A DNA stretch of 9,196 nt from Bacteroidales bacterium (lineage in GTDB: Bacteria > Bacteroidota > Bacteroidia > Bacteroidales > Marinilabiliaceae), in the NCBI GenBank assembly GCA_004552385.1, contig SFOL01000075.1, positions 1 to 9,196 on the forward strand, given 5' to 3'. Numbering within the stretch: position 1 is the stretch's first letter; every line of letters starts with the position of its first letter. Positions 1 to 7,111 of the stretch are shown here, one piece after another. The notes below the pieces were generated by a model. It saw only the letters and a program-made list of their open reading frames with translations. It did not search any database and was not told the DNA's origin. Position numbers and translations under genes: made by a program.

Positions 1-6
1 GTTCAT
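1..6 (-). CDS. Possible start of a divergent gene cut by the window edge
   Basis: The first six bases, read on the minus strand, are ATG AAC (Met-Asn). They could be the first two codons of a gene that continues off the left edge. A perfect Bacteroidetes -7 element, TACTTTTG on the minus strand, lies at 64-71, about 57 bases upstream of this ATG, but no clear TTTG sits at the matching -33 position. From memory, the major sigma factor gene rpoD lies beside htrA in some Bacteroides genomes, so rpoD is a guess for the missing gene. Two codons cannot prove a gene. Confidence 0.2.
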
Positions 7-63
7 ACGCCAGACGCCCAAACAAGTCTATAAACTTTTGAGGCTACTCCACAGTTCGACAGA

Positions 64-71
64 CAAAAGTA
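64..71 (-). promoter_or_regulatory. Candidate -7 promoter element, leftward
   Basis: The minus strand reads TACTTTTG, a perfect match to the Bacteroidetes TAnnTTTG -7 box. It faces the left edge, where an ATG sits at positions 6-4. A -33 TTTG at the right spacing is not evident, so the call rests on the -7 box and its orientation alone. Confidence 0.3.
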
Positions 72-312
72 CAACTTCATCTCGAATTAACCTTGAGAGA
101 CACGGCAAGCAGCGACAAATGCGAAACAGGGAGAGCCGAACTTTCAATTCTGCATAAACTTTAACTTTGAACGCGGCAACAGAAAAAGGCCATCAGGAGC
201 TCGTAACCGCTTGCGCACGGCAACAAACATCGGCGATCGGACGACAAAGGCGGCTTTTTCTTCATCTAAGGGAGCGCAGGCGCGTCATATACCACAAAGT
301 TTATCAACGTGC
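72..312. other. Non-coding upstream region with no convincing gene
   Basis: No open reading frame here looks like a protein: codon patterns are poor and no family motif appears. A TAACTTTG at 162-169 on the plus strand matches the -7 consensus, but it lacks a well-placed -33 and would give a leader of about 250 bases before the protease gene. No convincing terminator or RNA fold was found by eye. A small RNA cannot be excluded. Confidence 0.4.
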
Positions 313-351
313 GTGACATTTTGACACATGGCACGAAAGTAAGGTGATTTG
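313..351 (+). promoter_or_regulatory. Candidate stress promoter region of the HtrA gene
   Basis: Positions 313-327 read GTGACATTTTGACAC, a near inverted repeat (GTGACA / TGACAC, one mismatch in the arms). TTTG at 320-323 is followed after 20 bases by GTGATTTG (344-351), which keeps the TTTG half of the Bacteroidetes -7 box but lacks its TA. TGGCACG at 329-335 also matches the -24 half of a sigma-54 promoter, but the expected GC at -12 reads AG. Either reading would place transcription shortly downstream and leave a leader of about 70 bases. The combination suggests regulated transcription; the exact promoter type is uncertain. Confidence 0.3.
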
Positions 352-428
352 GCTCGAATGTTGAATAATTTTCGGGAAGAGACGCGAGGTTGCGACCTTT
401 GCGTCAGAAACAAAAAAGATTTTCAACC

Positions 429-1871
429 ATGGAGATCAGGAAATACGTGCTGGCGGCAGGAGCCAGCCTGGCTTGCGCGGCTTTCGGCGCATATCTATTC
501 GCTCGCTACGAGGCGGCTCAGCCTCAGCCAATGGCCCTCACTCAACAAGACGTACCGCTGCGTAACGTGGCATACGGCAGCTCGGCTCCGACAGACTTCA
601 CAGACGCGGCCGAGATGACTGTGAACGGCGTGGTCCACGTCAAAGTGACACAGCAGACCGAGCAGACTTATGGCGGCACGGACATATTCGACTTCTTCTT
701 CGGCCCGGGGATGGGCCGAAGGCAGCAGCTGCAGCCCGTGCAGGGTGCGGGCTCGGGCGTCATTATAAGCGCTGACGGTTACATAGTGACCAATAACCAC
801 GTGATAGACGGAGCTGACGACATCGAGGTGGTGCTTAACGACAAGCGCAACTTCAAAGCAAAGCTGATAGGGACAGACCCGACCACGGACATAGCCCTCA
901 TCAAGATAGAGGCCGACGGGCTCAAGCCTCTGCACTTTGCGAACTCCGACGGCGTGAAAGTTGGCGAATGGGTGCTGGCTGTCGGCAACCCGTTCAACCT
1001 GACGAGCACCGTCACGGCCGGCATTGTATCCGCCAAAGGCCGTCACGTTGGCATCAACACGTCGAACATGGCCATCGAGTCATTCATACAGACCGACGCC
1101 GCCGTAAACCCTGGTAACAGTGGCGGCGCCCTTGTGAACACACGGGGCGAGGTGATTGGCATCAACACGGCAATAGCCTCACCAACAGGCTCATTCTCAG
1201 GATATTCATTCGCCGTGCCATCTAACATAGCTCAGAAAGTGGCGCAAGACCTGATGACCTACGGGGAGGTGCAAAGAGCCCTGCTCGGCGTGACGATTGG
1301 CGAAGTCGACGCCTCGATGGTGAAAGACCTCGGGCTTGACAAGCCGTGCGGCGTGGTTGTGGCCTCGGTATCAGACGGCGGGGCGGCAAAAGAAGCCGGA
1401 GTGAAAGAGAGGGACGTGATAACGAAACTGGACGATGAAGAGGTGAACTCGGTGCCCGACCTGCAGAGCCGGGTGGCCCAGCACAGACCCGGCGACTCGA
1501 TAAAACTGACCATAATCCGCGACGGAAAGACCGTGGAGCTGGTAGCGACGCTGAGAAACATACGCGGCACGACAGGCGTGGTGAAGGGTGCAGACACATC
1601 GCTGCTCGGAGCCAAGCTGACCCCTGTGAATGAGAGTGACAGCAAAAACTTGGGACTGCGCTACGGGCTTAAAGTGGACGGGCTCTCAAACGGCAAGCTG
1701 AAAGAGGCCGGGGTACGCGAAGGCTTCATAATAACCAAAGCCAACAGAGTGCCACTGACATCGGTAAAAGACTTCCAGCAAGTGATAGCCTCGGCTTCTG
1801 ACGGACTGTTCATTGCAGGTGTGTACCCAGACGGGCGTGTTCGTTACTTTGCCATAGACCTGCAGCAATAA
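429..1871 (+). CDS. htrA: HtrA/DegP-family periplasmic serine protease (Do-like), 480 aa
   Basis: This is an ATP-independent serine protease and chaperone that degrades or holds misfolded envelope proteins in the periplasm. Using the ATG at 429, residues about 6-26 form a hydrophobic segment after a short basic start, acting as a signal peptide or membrane anchor. The trypsin-like domain follows, with His124 in TNNHVID, Asp154 in TTDIALIKI and Ser231 in NPGNSGGAL forming the catalytic triad. Two PDZ domains come next, at about 285-375 and 393-478; the second is more divergent. An in-frame ATG at 390 would add 13 basic/polar residues ahead of the signal sequence, so 429 is preferred. Length and architecture match complete family members, and all key residues are present. 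The gene stands alone, between a candidate stress promoter and a strong terminator. DegP, DegQ and DegS cannot be told apart here; two PDZ domains favour DegP/DegQ. Confidence 0.95.
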   Translation: MEIRKYVLAAGASLACAAFGAYLFARYEAAQPQPMALTQQDVPLRNVAYGSSAPTDFTDAAEMTVNGVVHVKVTQQTEQTYGGTDIFDFFFGPGMGRRQQLQPVQGAGSGVIISADGYIVTNNHVIDGADDIEVVLNDKRNFKAKLIGTDPTTDIALIKIEADGLKPLHFANSDGVKVGEWVLAVGNPFNLTSTVTAGIVSAKGRHVGINTSNMAIESFIQTDAAVNPGNSGGALVNTRGEVIGINTAIASPTGSFSGYSFAVPSNIAQKVAQDLMTYGEVQRALLGVTIGEVDASMVKDLGLDKPCGVVVASVSDGGAAKEAGVKERDVITKLDDEEVNSVPDLQSRVAQHRPGDSIKLTIIRDGKTVELVATLRNIRGTTGVVKGADTSLLGAKLTPVNESDSKNLGLRYGLKVDGLSNGKLKEAGVREGFIITKANRVPLTSVKDFQQVIASASDGLFIAGVYPDGRVRYFAIDLQQ

Positions 1872-1899
1872 CGGCAATAAATAGGCAGAGAAGAAACAG

Positions 1900-1950
1900 C
1901 GTGCGCCGTCACCCCCGGCAAGAGTGGGGGGTGACGGCGCGCGTTTTTTT
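1900..1950 (+). terminator. Strong intrinsic terminator after htrA
   Basis: A 17-bp stem pairs 1900-1916 with 1927-1943. All pairs are Watson-Crick except one G-T wobble, around a 10-base loop, and the stem is followed by seven T residues at 1944-1950. It starts 29 bases after the htrA stop codon. Read on the minus strand, the stem is followed only by the mixed tract CTGTTTCTTC, so it may also weakly stop leftward transcription from the HmuY gene. Confidence 0.93.
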
Positions 1951-2063
1951 CCCTTTCTAACACGTCACCTGTTTTAATGGCTTGCATTGCGCAAACCCCT
2001 TTCAAATCAGAAGCCAGTGTAAAGGTATGGCATACTTATATAGACAGCTAATCAGAACCCGCC

Positions 2064-2807
2064 CTACTTCAGCTCGTCGAGGTAAAAACAGAGCCGCCCA
2101 CCCTCATCGCCAATGTCGGATTCGGCATCATACCACGAGATGAGGAGGAACTTGTAAAAACGCTCACCATCGGCGGAACGGACGCAGTAGGTGTGTCCCG
2201 ACGCCGTGTAGACAGGAGGCGGGCCGGAGAAAGACATTGCTTGCGAGAGAACCGGGTTTGCACTGGCCACCATAGTCCGCGGGCCGGAATTGGGGTCGAA
2301 CCACGGATATTGTTCGAAATCCTCGAACTTGATGAGACCTTGCTTGGCCATTTGGGTAAGGTGCGACGTCCAGTCGGCCGCGGAGTAGACGATGGAGACT
2401 GAGGCTGAGTCATCCTCCTCGAACACGACGCCCTCCACCTGCGCCTTTGAGGTCCACTTTTCATAGGCGCCGTATCCGAGGTCGGCACCTCCGCCATGCC
2501 CCACCCCGCTCGTGCCGCTATTGGTGCGCATCTGATACCCGCAGAATGCGACATCCCACTCGAGGGCTACGGCTTCATTAGTCTTCTGCTCGCCCTCGCG
2601 TATATCTCTGTTAGGGGCAGCCTCATTATACATCTTGCCCGTGCGTAGGTTGATATAGAGCCAGTCGTTGGAAACACCACTCTTGTAGCCCGTGACGCGC
2701 GGCAGGCGCTGGCCGGTGAAAGGTTCCGCCTCATATTCCACACAAGCGGCAGCGGAAAGCAAAGCGGCGCAGGCGGCCACCTGCGCCAGGAGCTTATACT
2801 TCATCAT
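2064..2807 (-). CDS. hmuY: HmuY-family heme-binding lipoprotein, 247 aa
   Basis: HmuY proteins are surface lipoproteins that bind heme and pass it to a partner TonB-dependent receptor. The family signature is clear: WLYINLRTGK (residues 49-58), the WDVAF block with RTNSGTSG (about 84-101) and a Gly-rich GHGGGA, then HTYCVRSADG (205-214) and a final beta strand. The N-terminus is a lipoprotein-type signal peptide with Cys22 as the likely lipidated residue. The lipobox (AAAC) is weak, but the next residues, VEYEAE, are acidic, as expected for surface-export signals in Bacteroidetes. Heme ligands cannot be assigned by eye: His104, His149, His205, Met153, Met179 and Met191 are candidates. Cys89, Cys208 and Cys240 are extra cysteines. 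The start ATG overlaps the receptor stop codon (ATGA), implying translational coupling; the following in-frame ATG at 2804 is an alternative. No clear terminator of its own was seen downstream. Confidence 0.9.
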   Translation of the reverse strand: MMKYKLLAQVAACAALLSAAACVEYEAEPFTGQRLPRVTGYKSGVSNDWLYINLRTGKMYNEAAPNRDIREGEQKTNEAVALEWDVAFCGYQMRTNSGTSGVGHGGGADLGYGAYEKWTSKAQVEGVVFEEDDSASVSIVYSAADWTSHLTQMAKQGLIKFEDFEQYPWFDPNSGPRTMVASANPVLSQAMSFSGPPPVYTASGHTYCVRSADGERFYKFLLISWYDAESDIGDEGGRLCFYLDELK

Positions 2808-5170
2808 AAGTTCTTTCGTTTTAAAGCCCTCACGACCTCATCAAACAGCACCTCGGCCTGAATGTGGAAACGAGCGCCGGGAGAAGCCGGGACGTTGAAC
2901 ACCGTGACACCCGAGCCCAGAGTCTCCGGCACATAATTGAAGACATTGTCGACCCCCGCCGTCAGCTTGAGCTTGTTGAAAAACGTCTGTGACACAGATA
3001 CGTTACAAATGGCGTAGGCGGGCAACTCGCAGCGGAAATAGGCGTTGCGGCTGGCGCCGTCTATGGTCAGTCGATCTTGCACATCGAACTTTTTAGCCCC
3101 CATAAAAGAGGCTGAGAATGTGGCACCGAAACGATAATTGCGGAGCGAGACCCGATAGTCAATGCTGCCGGTGGCCGCATGAGGCGAAGTGGAGCTTACG
3201 CGGATTCCGTCAAGGCTCGAGACGTCGACATAGGAGTATGTGCCGTTTAACGTGAAACGATCGAGAAAATGCCAGCGCAATAAGGCCTCCACACCCAGAA
3301 GGCGCTGGCTGCTGAGGTTGGTGTACTCGAAGTTGTATTGCATGTCGTAGACCCTCCAGACGCCCTCAATCTTATCATGGAAGACATTGGCATACGCGTT
3401 GGCTGACAAGAAGAAGGAGTCGTCGGAGAACTCTGCCCCCAAGCTGAAGTAGTTGTTCTTCTCGGGTTGCAGAGACTCGTTGCCCTTAATCATAAACATG
3501 CCGAGATGATCCCAGTTGAAAAAGAGCTCCTTGATGGAGGGGGAGCGGTAGCCCATGGAATAATTGGCACGGAACGCCCAAACAGGCGAGGCAGTCCACT
3601 TGACAGCCAGTTTCGGCATGGCCATGAGCCCAAAAGCCTTACTGAAATTAGACCTGACGCCCGCCGACAACATCCACTGCGGCGAGATGGCCCACTCGTC
3701 TTGGATGAAATACTCGGTCTCACGCAGGGTGCGGCGTCGCATGGTGTGGCTGGCATCGCCATTGAAACGGTCTGACACGAGATCGTCACTTATTCCCTCC
3801 ACTCCCAAAATAAGCTCGTGCCCGTCGAAGTATGAAGAAGAGAGCGAAAGGCGCGGCTGAATGATTTTGCTATCGTAGACCTTTAGACGGCGGTCGACGC
3901 GCTCATGCCTCTTGAAACGCTCATAGAAATCGGCGTGCATGCTGAGCGTCAGTTTGAACCAGTCTTTGAAAGTCCAATAAAGCTTGCCTCCGACAGTCCA
4001 GTCTTCCGACTGGCTGAAAATCATGTCTTGAACCAAATCGTATGAGTTCATAAAGAAGTAGCTGCCGTAGGCCAGAATCGACAGCCCGTCGCAAGGGTCG
4101 ATGAAGATCTTTTGCTGCGCCGATATGTGCTCAGTGCCCTCAATGCCCATGGGCGGACGCTCGGCGGAGCTCACCACCAAAGTGTCCGACACCAAAAAGG
4201 GGTTGGCCTCGGCGGTGTATAACTTCCTGTCCTTCCCGTCTTGATACATGAAGAAAGCGTCTGACGAGCTGTACCACACATCGGTCTGCGACGTGAGGTG
4301 TTTTCCCGCCTTGAAACCGGCCGACACCCACCCCTGCAAGTTTGGCTTGTCGGCGTTCTTCTCGTACATATACAAAAAATCATACTTGGAGGGCGACTTG
4401 TAGTTCTTCTCGTTCATCTGCCCCCAGCGCGCTCCCGCCTGAATGTCTATCGGCTTCGACGTCTTCTTCGTAATGAGGTTGATAACCGCGCCTGACGCCC
4501 TGCTGCCGTAGAGAGTGGAGCTTGCGCCCTTGACGACCTCAATGCGGTCAATGGCGTGGAGGTTAAACCTCTCATAATCAAGATTTCCGGCCATATCTCC
4601 CGTCATGCGCTCGCCATCCATCAGGAAGAGCACATGCCTCGCGTCAAGCCCCTGCATGGATATCTCATTGCCAAAGCCCACCTTCTGGATATTGAGTCCG
4701 GGGGTCTCTTGCTGGAGGGCCTGCTGCAAATTCCCGTAGCCCGCCTCTACAAGCTGCTTGCCACCAATGACCTGCGTGGAGACCGGGCTGAGCTTAATGG
4801 GGCGCGCCGCCCGGCTTCCCGTCACCACGACCTCGTTTACCTTCATGACATCCTCCTTCATGAAGAGGCGCACGTCCGTCACGCTATTTGGCACGTCGCC
4901 TTGGAGGGTGACGAACCCGAGAGAGGACACCCGGTAATGCGCATGGACGACACCTTTGCCCAACGAAACGGTGGCGACTCCGTCGGCATCTGTCACAGCC
5001 AAAACATCCGGCACGGAAAAATCGCCAGTGTAAGAGAGAGCCACAGCGGCGGATATGACTGGCAACTCTGTCCCTTCCTCAAGGACGGTGAACTTCAGCA
5101 CTCTCTGCGCCCTGGCCAGCAGACCGCAAAGAAAGAGCATAAGAATGAATATAAGTCGGTAAGTGTGCAT
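2804..5170 (-). CDS. hmuR: TonB-dependent heme receptor, HmuR-like, 788 aa
   Basis: This outer-membrane receptor imports heme, or a related porphyrin, using TonB/ExbBD energy. A signal peptide (about 1-21, ending LLARAQ) precedes a carboxypeptidase-regulatory-like domain (about 24-105). A TonB-box-like EVVVTGS (113-119) follows, then the plug (about 120-235, with QGLDARHVLFLMDGER and VVKGASSTLYGS) and a 22-strand-type barrel. The segment YRSPSIKEL (541-549), His555 and NESLQPE (564-570) corresponds to the FRAP/YRAP...His...NPNL/NPDL box of heme receptors such as HemR and HmuR. That box and the adjoining HmuY gene give the specificity. DNVFNY (741-746) is the usual near-terminal motif. The last beta strand appears to end at Phe776, leaving 12 extra residues, VVRALKRKNL being the last ten. 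HmuY overlaps the stop by 4 bases. The gene is intact and probably starts its own operon, since guaA upstream has a terminator. Confidence 0.92.
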   Translation of the reverse strand: MHTYRLIFILMLFLCGLLARAQRVLKFTVLEEGTELPVISAAVALSYTGDFSVPDVLAVTDADGVATVSLGKGVVHAHYRVSSLGFVTLQGDVPNSVTDVRLFMKEDVMKVNEVVVTGSRAARPIKLSPVSTQVIGGKQLVEAGYGNLQQALQQETPGLNIQKVGFGNEISMQGLDARHVLFLMDGERMTGDMAGNLDYERFNLHAIDRIEVVKGASSTLYGSRASGAVINLITKKTSKPIDIQAGARWGQMNEKNYKSPSKYDFLYMYEKNADKPNLQGWVSAGFKAGKHLTSQTDVWYSSSDAFFMYQDGKDRKLYTAEANPFLVSDTLVVSSAERPPMGIEGTEHISAQQKIFIDPCDGLSILAYGSYFFMNSYDLVQDMIFSQSEDWTVGGKLYWTFKDWFKLTLSMHADFYERFKRHERVDRRLKVYDSKIIQPRLSLSSSYFDGHELILGVEGISDDLVSDRFNGDASHTMRRRTLRETEYFIQDEWAISPQWMLSAGVRSNFSKAFGLMAMPKLAVKWTASPVWAFRANYSMGYRSPSIKELFFNWDHLGMFMIKGNESLQPEKNNYFSLGAEFSDDSFFLSANAYANVFHDKIEGVWRVYDMQYNFEYTNLSSQRLLGVEALLRWHFLDRFTLNGTYSYVDVSSLDGIRVSSTSPHAATGSIDYRVSLRNYRFGATFSASFMGAKKFDVQDRLTIDGASRNAYFRCELPAYAICNVSVSQTFFNKLKLTAGVDNVFNYVPETLGSGVTVFNVPASPGARFHIQAEVLFDEVVRALKRKNL

Positions 5171-5192
5171 CTATCAACGTGAAGAGAATGCA

Positions 5193-5216
5193 CAAATTTA
5201 ACACAATAAGACTTAT
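5193..5216 (-). promoter_or_regulatory. hmuRY promoter -7 box with adjoining palindrome
   Basis: The minus strand reads TAAATTTG at 5200-5193, a perfect TAnnTTTG -7 element. It predicts transcription starting near 5187 and a very short leader of about 17 bases before the receptor ATG. No good -33 TTTG lies 19-21 bases upstream, which suggests dependence on an activator or a weak basal promoter. ATAAG-A-CTTAT, a perfect 11-base palindrome, occupies 5206-5216, just upstream of the -7 box and inside the spacer, where a bound repressor would block RNA polymerase. An iron or heme regulator such as Fur is the natural candidate, but this is inference. Confidence 0.5.
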
Positions 5217-5282
5217 GAATATTGTTATTTAAACTTAATTCAAGTACACAAGACCGAATGGGAACGACATGCCCCCACCGGG

Positions 5283-5322
5283 AAAAAGAAATCCCCCGCG
5301 GGCAATAGGCTCACGAGGGACT
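5283..5322 (-). terminator. Likely intrinsic terminator of guaA
   Basis: On the minus strand AGTCCCTCG (5322-5314) can pair with CGGGGGATT (5298-5290). This gives a 9-bp stem with two G-T wobbles and a 15-base loop, followed by TCTTTTT (5289-5283). It lies about 45 bases after the guaA stop codon and separates guaA from the receptor gene. It is weaker than the other two terminators in this window because of the wobbles and the C in the T tract. Confidence 0.6.
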
Positions 5323-5367
5323 GATGTTTTGAGTTTATGCGTTCAAACGCCGGAGCGCAACATGAGT

Positions 5368-6894
5368 TTACTCCCACTCTATGGTTGCGGGCGGCTTGGA
5401 ACTGATGTCGTAGACCACGCGATTGACACCCCTCACTTTGTTAATGATGTCATTTGAGACACGAGCGAGGAAGTCGTATGGCAGATGCACCCAATCTGCC
5501 GTCATGCCGTCAGTCGAAGCAACGGCGCGGAGCGCAACGGCGTTCTCATAGGTCCTCTCATCACCCATGACACCTACAGAGCGCACAGGCAAGAGGATTA
5601 CGCCAGCCTGCCAAACATCGTCATAAAGACCCTCGGAACGAAGGGCTGAGATGAAGATGTCGTCAGCCTCCTGAAGCACACGGACTTTCTCCGGGGTGAC
5701 ATCTCCAAGAATTCGGATGCCAAGACCCGGGCCTGGGAAAGGATGTCGGCCGAGCAGGTTCGGCGCGATCTCGAGTGCGGCGCCGACACGGCGGACCTCG
5801 TCCTTGAAGAGAAGACGAAGAGGCTCAACAAGTTTGAGGTTCATCTTCTCGGGGAGGCCGCCCACATTGTGATGGCTCTTGATGGTGGCCGAAGGCCCGT
5901 TGACGGAAGTCGACTCGATGACGTCAGGGTAGATGGTGCCCTGCCCCAGCCAACGAGCGTCCTTAATCTTCATGGCCTCAGCATTGAAGACCTCGATGAA
6001 GTCGGCGCCGATGATCTTGCGCTTCTTCTCAGGCTCCGTGACGCCGGCGAGATCCTTCATAAACCGGTCAGTGGCGTCGACGCCAATGACGTTGAGATCC
6101 ATGTCCTTATACTGTGCGAGGACTCCGTCGAACTCGTTCTTGCGCAAAAGGCCGTTGTTTACGAAAATACAAGTGAGGTTCTTTCCGATGGCCCTATGGA
6201 GAAGAACCGCAGCCACGGTGGAGTCGACACCGCCGGAGAGGCCGAGGATGACCCTGTCTTGTCCCACCTTGCGGCGGATCTCAGAAATGGAGCTCTCGAT
6301 GAAAGAAACCGGGGTCCAGTTCTGGCTGCATCCGCAAATGCCGACCACGAAATTGTGCAAAATCTTCGGGCCCTCAGCCGAATGGAAGACCTCGGGGTGA
6401 AACTGGATGCCATAAGTTTCCTCGCCATCGATCTTAAAAGCAGCGTTGGGGACGGTCTCGGTCGAGGCGAGAAGCCTGAAATTGGCAGGCATCTTGACGA
6501 TCGTGTCGCCGTGTGACATCCAGACTTGGCTTTGCGCAGACACACCCAGGAAAAGCGGCGACCCTGGCGCGCCGATTGTCATTATGGCGCGTCCGTACTC
6601 GCGGGTTGCGCTGGGCTCGACCTCGCCGCCGTTAGAGTGGACGAGATATTGCGCACCGTAGCAAACCCCGAGCACAGGGACCTTACCGCGGATTCCGCTG
6701 AGGTCAATGGCGGGAGCCCCTTCCTGGCGTACTGACGCGGGGCTGCCCGAAAGAATTACGCCTCTGACGCTTGAATCAATCTCAGGGCACTTATTATATG
6801 GGTGTATCTCGCAATAGACGTTCTGCTCACGCACACGCCGGCCGATTAGCTGCGTGTATTGCGAGCCGAAGTCTAAGATTATAATCTTCTCCAT
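5368..6894 (-). CDS. guaA: GMP synthase (glutamine-hydrolysing), 508 aa
   Basis: GuaA converts XMP to GMP with ATP and glutamine, the last step of guanine nucleotide synthesis in the cytoplasm. The N-terminal class I glutamine amidotransferase domain (about 1-190) has the nucleophile Cys78 in GVCYGAQ and the catalytic pair His166 and Glu168 in QFHPEV. The ATP pyrophosphatase domain carries the P-loop LSGGVDS (219-225). The C-terminal XMP-binding/dimerisation domain includes RHPFPGPGLGIRI (383-395) and ends in the canonical PPATIEWE. Every catalytic motif is present and the length is normal. The start is supported by the conserved opening IIILDFGSQYTQLI directly after the ATG and by a promoter about 30 bases upstream. 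It is transcribed alone, divergently from the DUF4293 gene. No purine riboswitch fold was recognised in the short leader. Confidence 0.98.
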   Translation of the reverse strand: MEKIIILDFGSQYTQLIGRRVREQNVYCEIHPYNKCPEIDSSVRGVILSGSPASVRQEGAPAIDLSGIRGKVPVLGVCYGAQYLVHSNGGEVEPSATREYGRAIMTIGAPGSPLFLGVSAQSQVWMSHGDTIVKMPANFRLLASTETVPNAAFKIDGEETYGIQFHPEVFHSAEGPKILHNFVVGICGCSQNWTPVSFIESSISEIRRKVGQDRVILGLSGGVDSTVAAVLLHRAIGKNLTCIFVNNGLLRKNEFDGVLAQYKDMDLNVIGVDATDRFMKDLAGVTEPEKKRKIIGADFIEVFNAEAMKIKDARWLGQGTIYPDVIESTSVNGPSATIKSHHNVGGLPEKMNLKLVEPLRLLFKDEVRRVGAALEIAPNLLGRHPFPGPGLGIRILGDVTPEKVRVLQEADDIFISALRSEGLYDDVWQAGVILLPVRSVGVMGDERTYENAVALRAVASTDGMTADWVHLPYDFLARVSNDIINKVRGVNRVVYDISSKPPATIEWE

Positions 6895-6929
6895 AAAATA
6901 GAACTCTTTTCTTTTGTGTAAAACAAACG

Positions 6930-6961
6930 CGAATATAGCTCAAAAACACGTCCATTGCAAA
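6930..6961 (-). promoter_or_regulatory. guaA promoter
   Basis: On the minus strand TTTG (6961-6958) is followed by exactly 20 bases and then TATATTCG (6937-6930). This matches the Bacteroidetes -33 TTTG / -7 TAnnTTTG arrangement with one mismatch. Transcription would start near 6924, giving a leader of about 30 bases, A/T-rich just before the ATG. Confidence 0.6.
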
Positions 6962-7071
6962 ACAGAGGCGGCGTGGCTTAAGACTTTATTCAAATGTAAT
7001 GTGCGCCAATACCGAGGGCCGCTGATTGCTCCGCCAACTTGCGGCGTACGGCGCTTTCTGCAAAATAGTAC

Positions 7072-7079
7072 TAAATTTG
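7072..7079 (+). promoter_or_regulatory. -7 promoter box of the DUF4293 gene
   Basis: TAAATTTG is a perfect match to TAnnTTTG. It lies 32 bases before the chosen ATG, so the leader would be about 26 bases. No TTTG is found 19-21 bases upstream, so the -33 part is weak. The position supports the downstream start at 7112 over the far-upstream in-frame ATG at 6914, which lies before this promoter. Confidence 0.5.
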
Positions 7080-7111
7080 CGAAGACGCAGTGCGTAAAAA
7101 CAAGAGACAAT

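Noticed and set aside
390..428. In-frame upstream ATG for HtrA giving 13 more residues
   Set aside because: The added residues are basic and polar ahead of an otherwise normal signal/anchor sequence starting at 429, so the later start is preferred.
495..1046. 183-codon open frame antisense to the protease gene
   Set aside because: It overlaps the catalytic domain coding region of htrA and its composition is that of an antisense shadow.
1951..2063. Separate terminator for the HmuY gene in the convergent gap
   Set aside because: No stem followed by a T tract on the minus strand was found; the htrA hairpin may serve instead.
4556..5182. 208-codon open frame on the plus strand, antisense to the heme receptor N-terminal region
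   Set aside because: It covers the conserved plug and signal peptide of the receptor and shows no motif or promoter of its own.
5339..5350. GCGTT-CA-AACGC inverted repeat after guaA as a terminator
   Set aside because: The stem is only 5 bp with a 2-base loop and no T tract; the hairpin at 5283-5322 is the better terminator.
5743..6516. 257-codon open frame on the plus strand, antisense to guaA
   Set aside because: It is fully inside guaA, whose protein is unmistakable. The antisense translation has no family motif or signal sequence, and GC-biased codons make such open antisense frames common.
6895..6929. Purine riboswitch ahead of guaA
   Set aside because: The predicted leader is only about 30 bases, too short for the aptamer fold.
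6914..7111. Upstream 66-codon extension of the DUF4293 frame
   Set aside because: It precedes a perfect -7 box, overlaps the guaA promoter and lacks similarity to the family, whose proteins begin MIQR.
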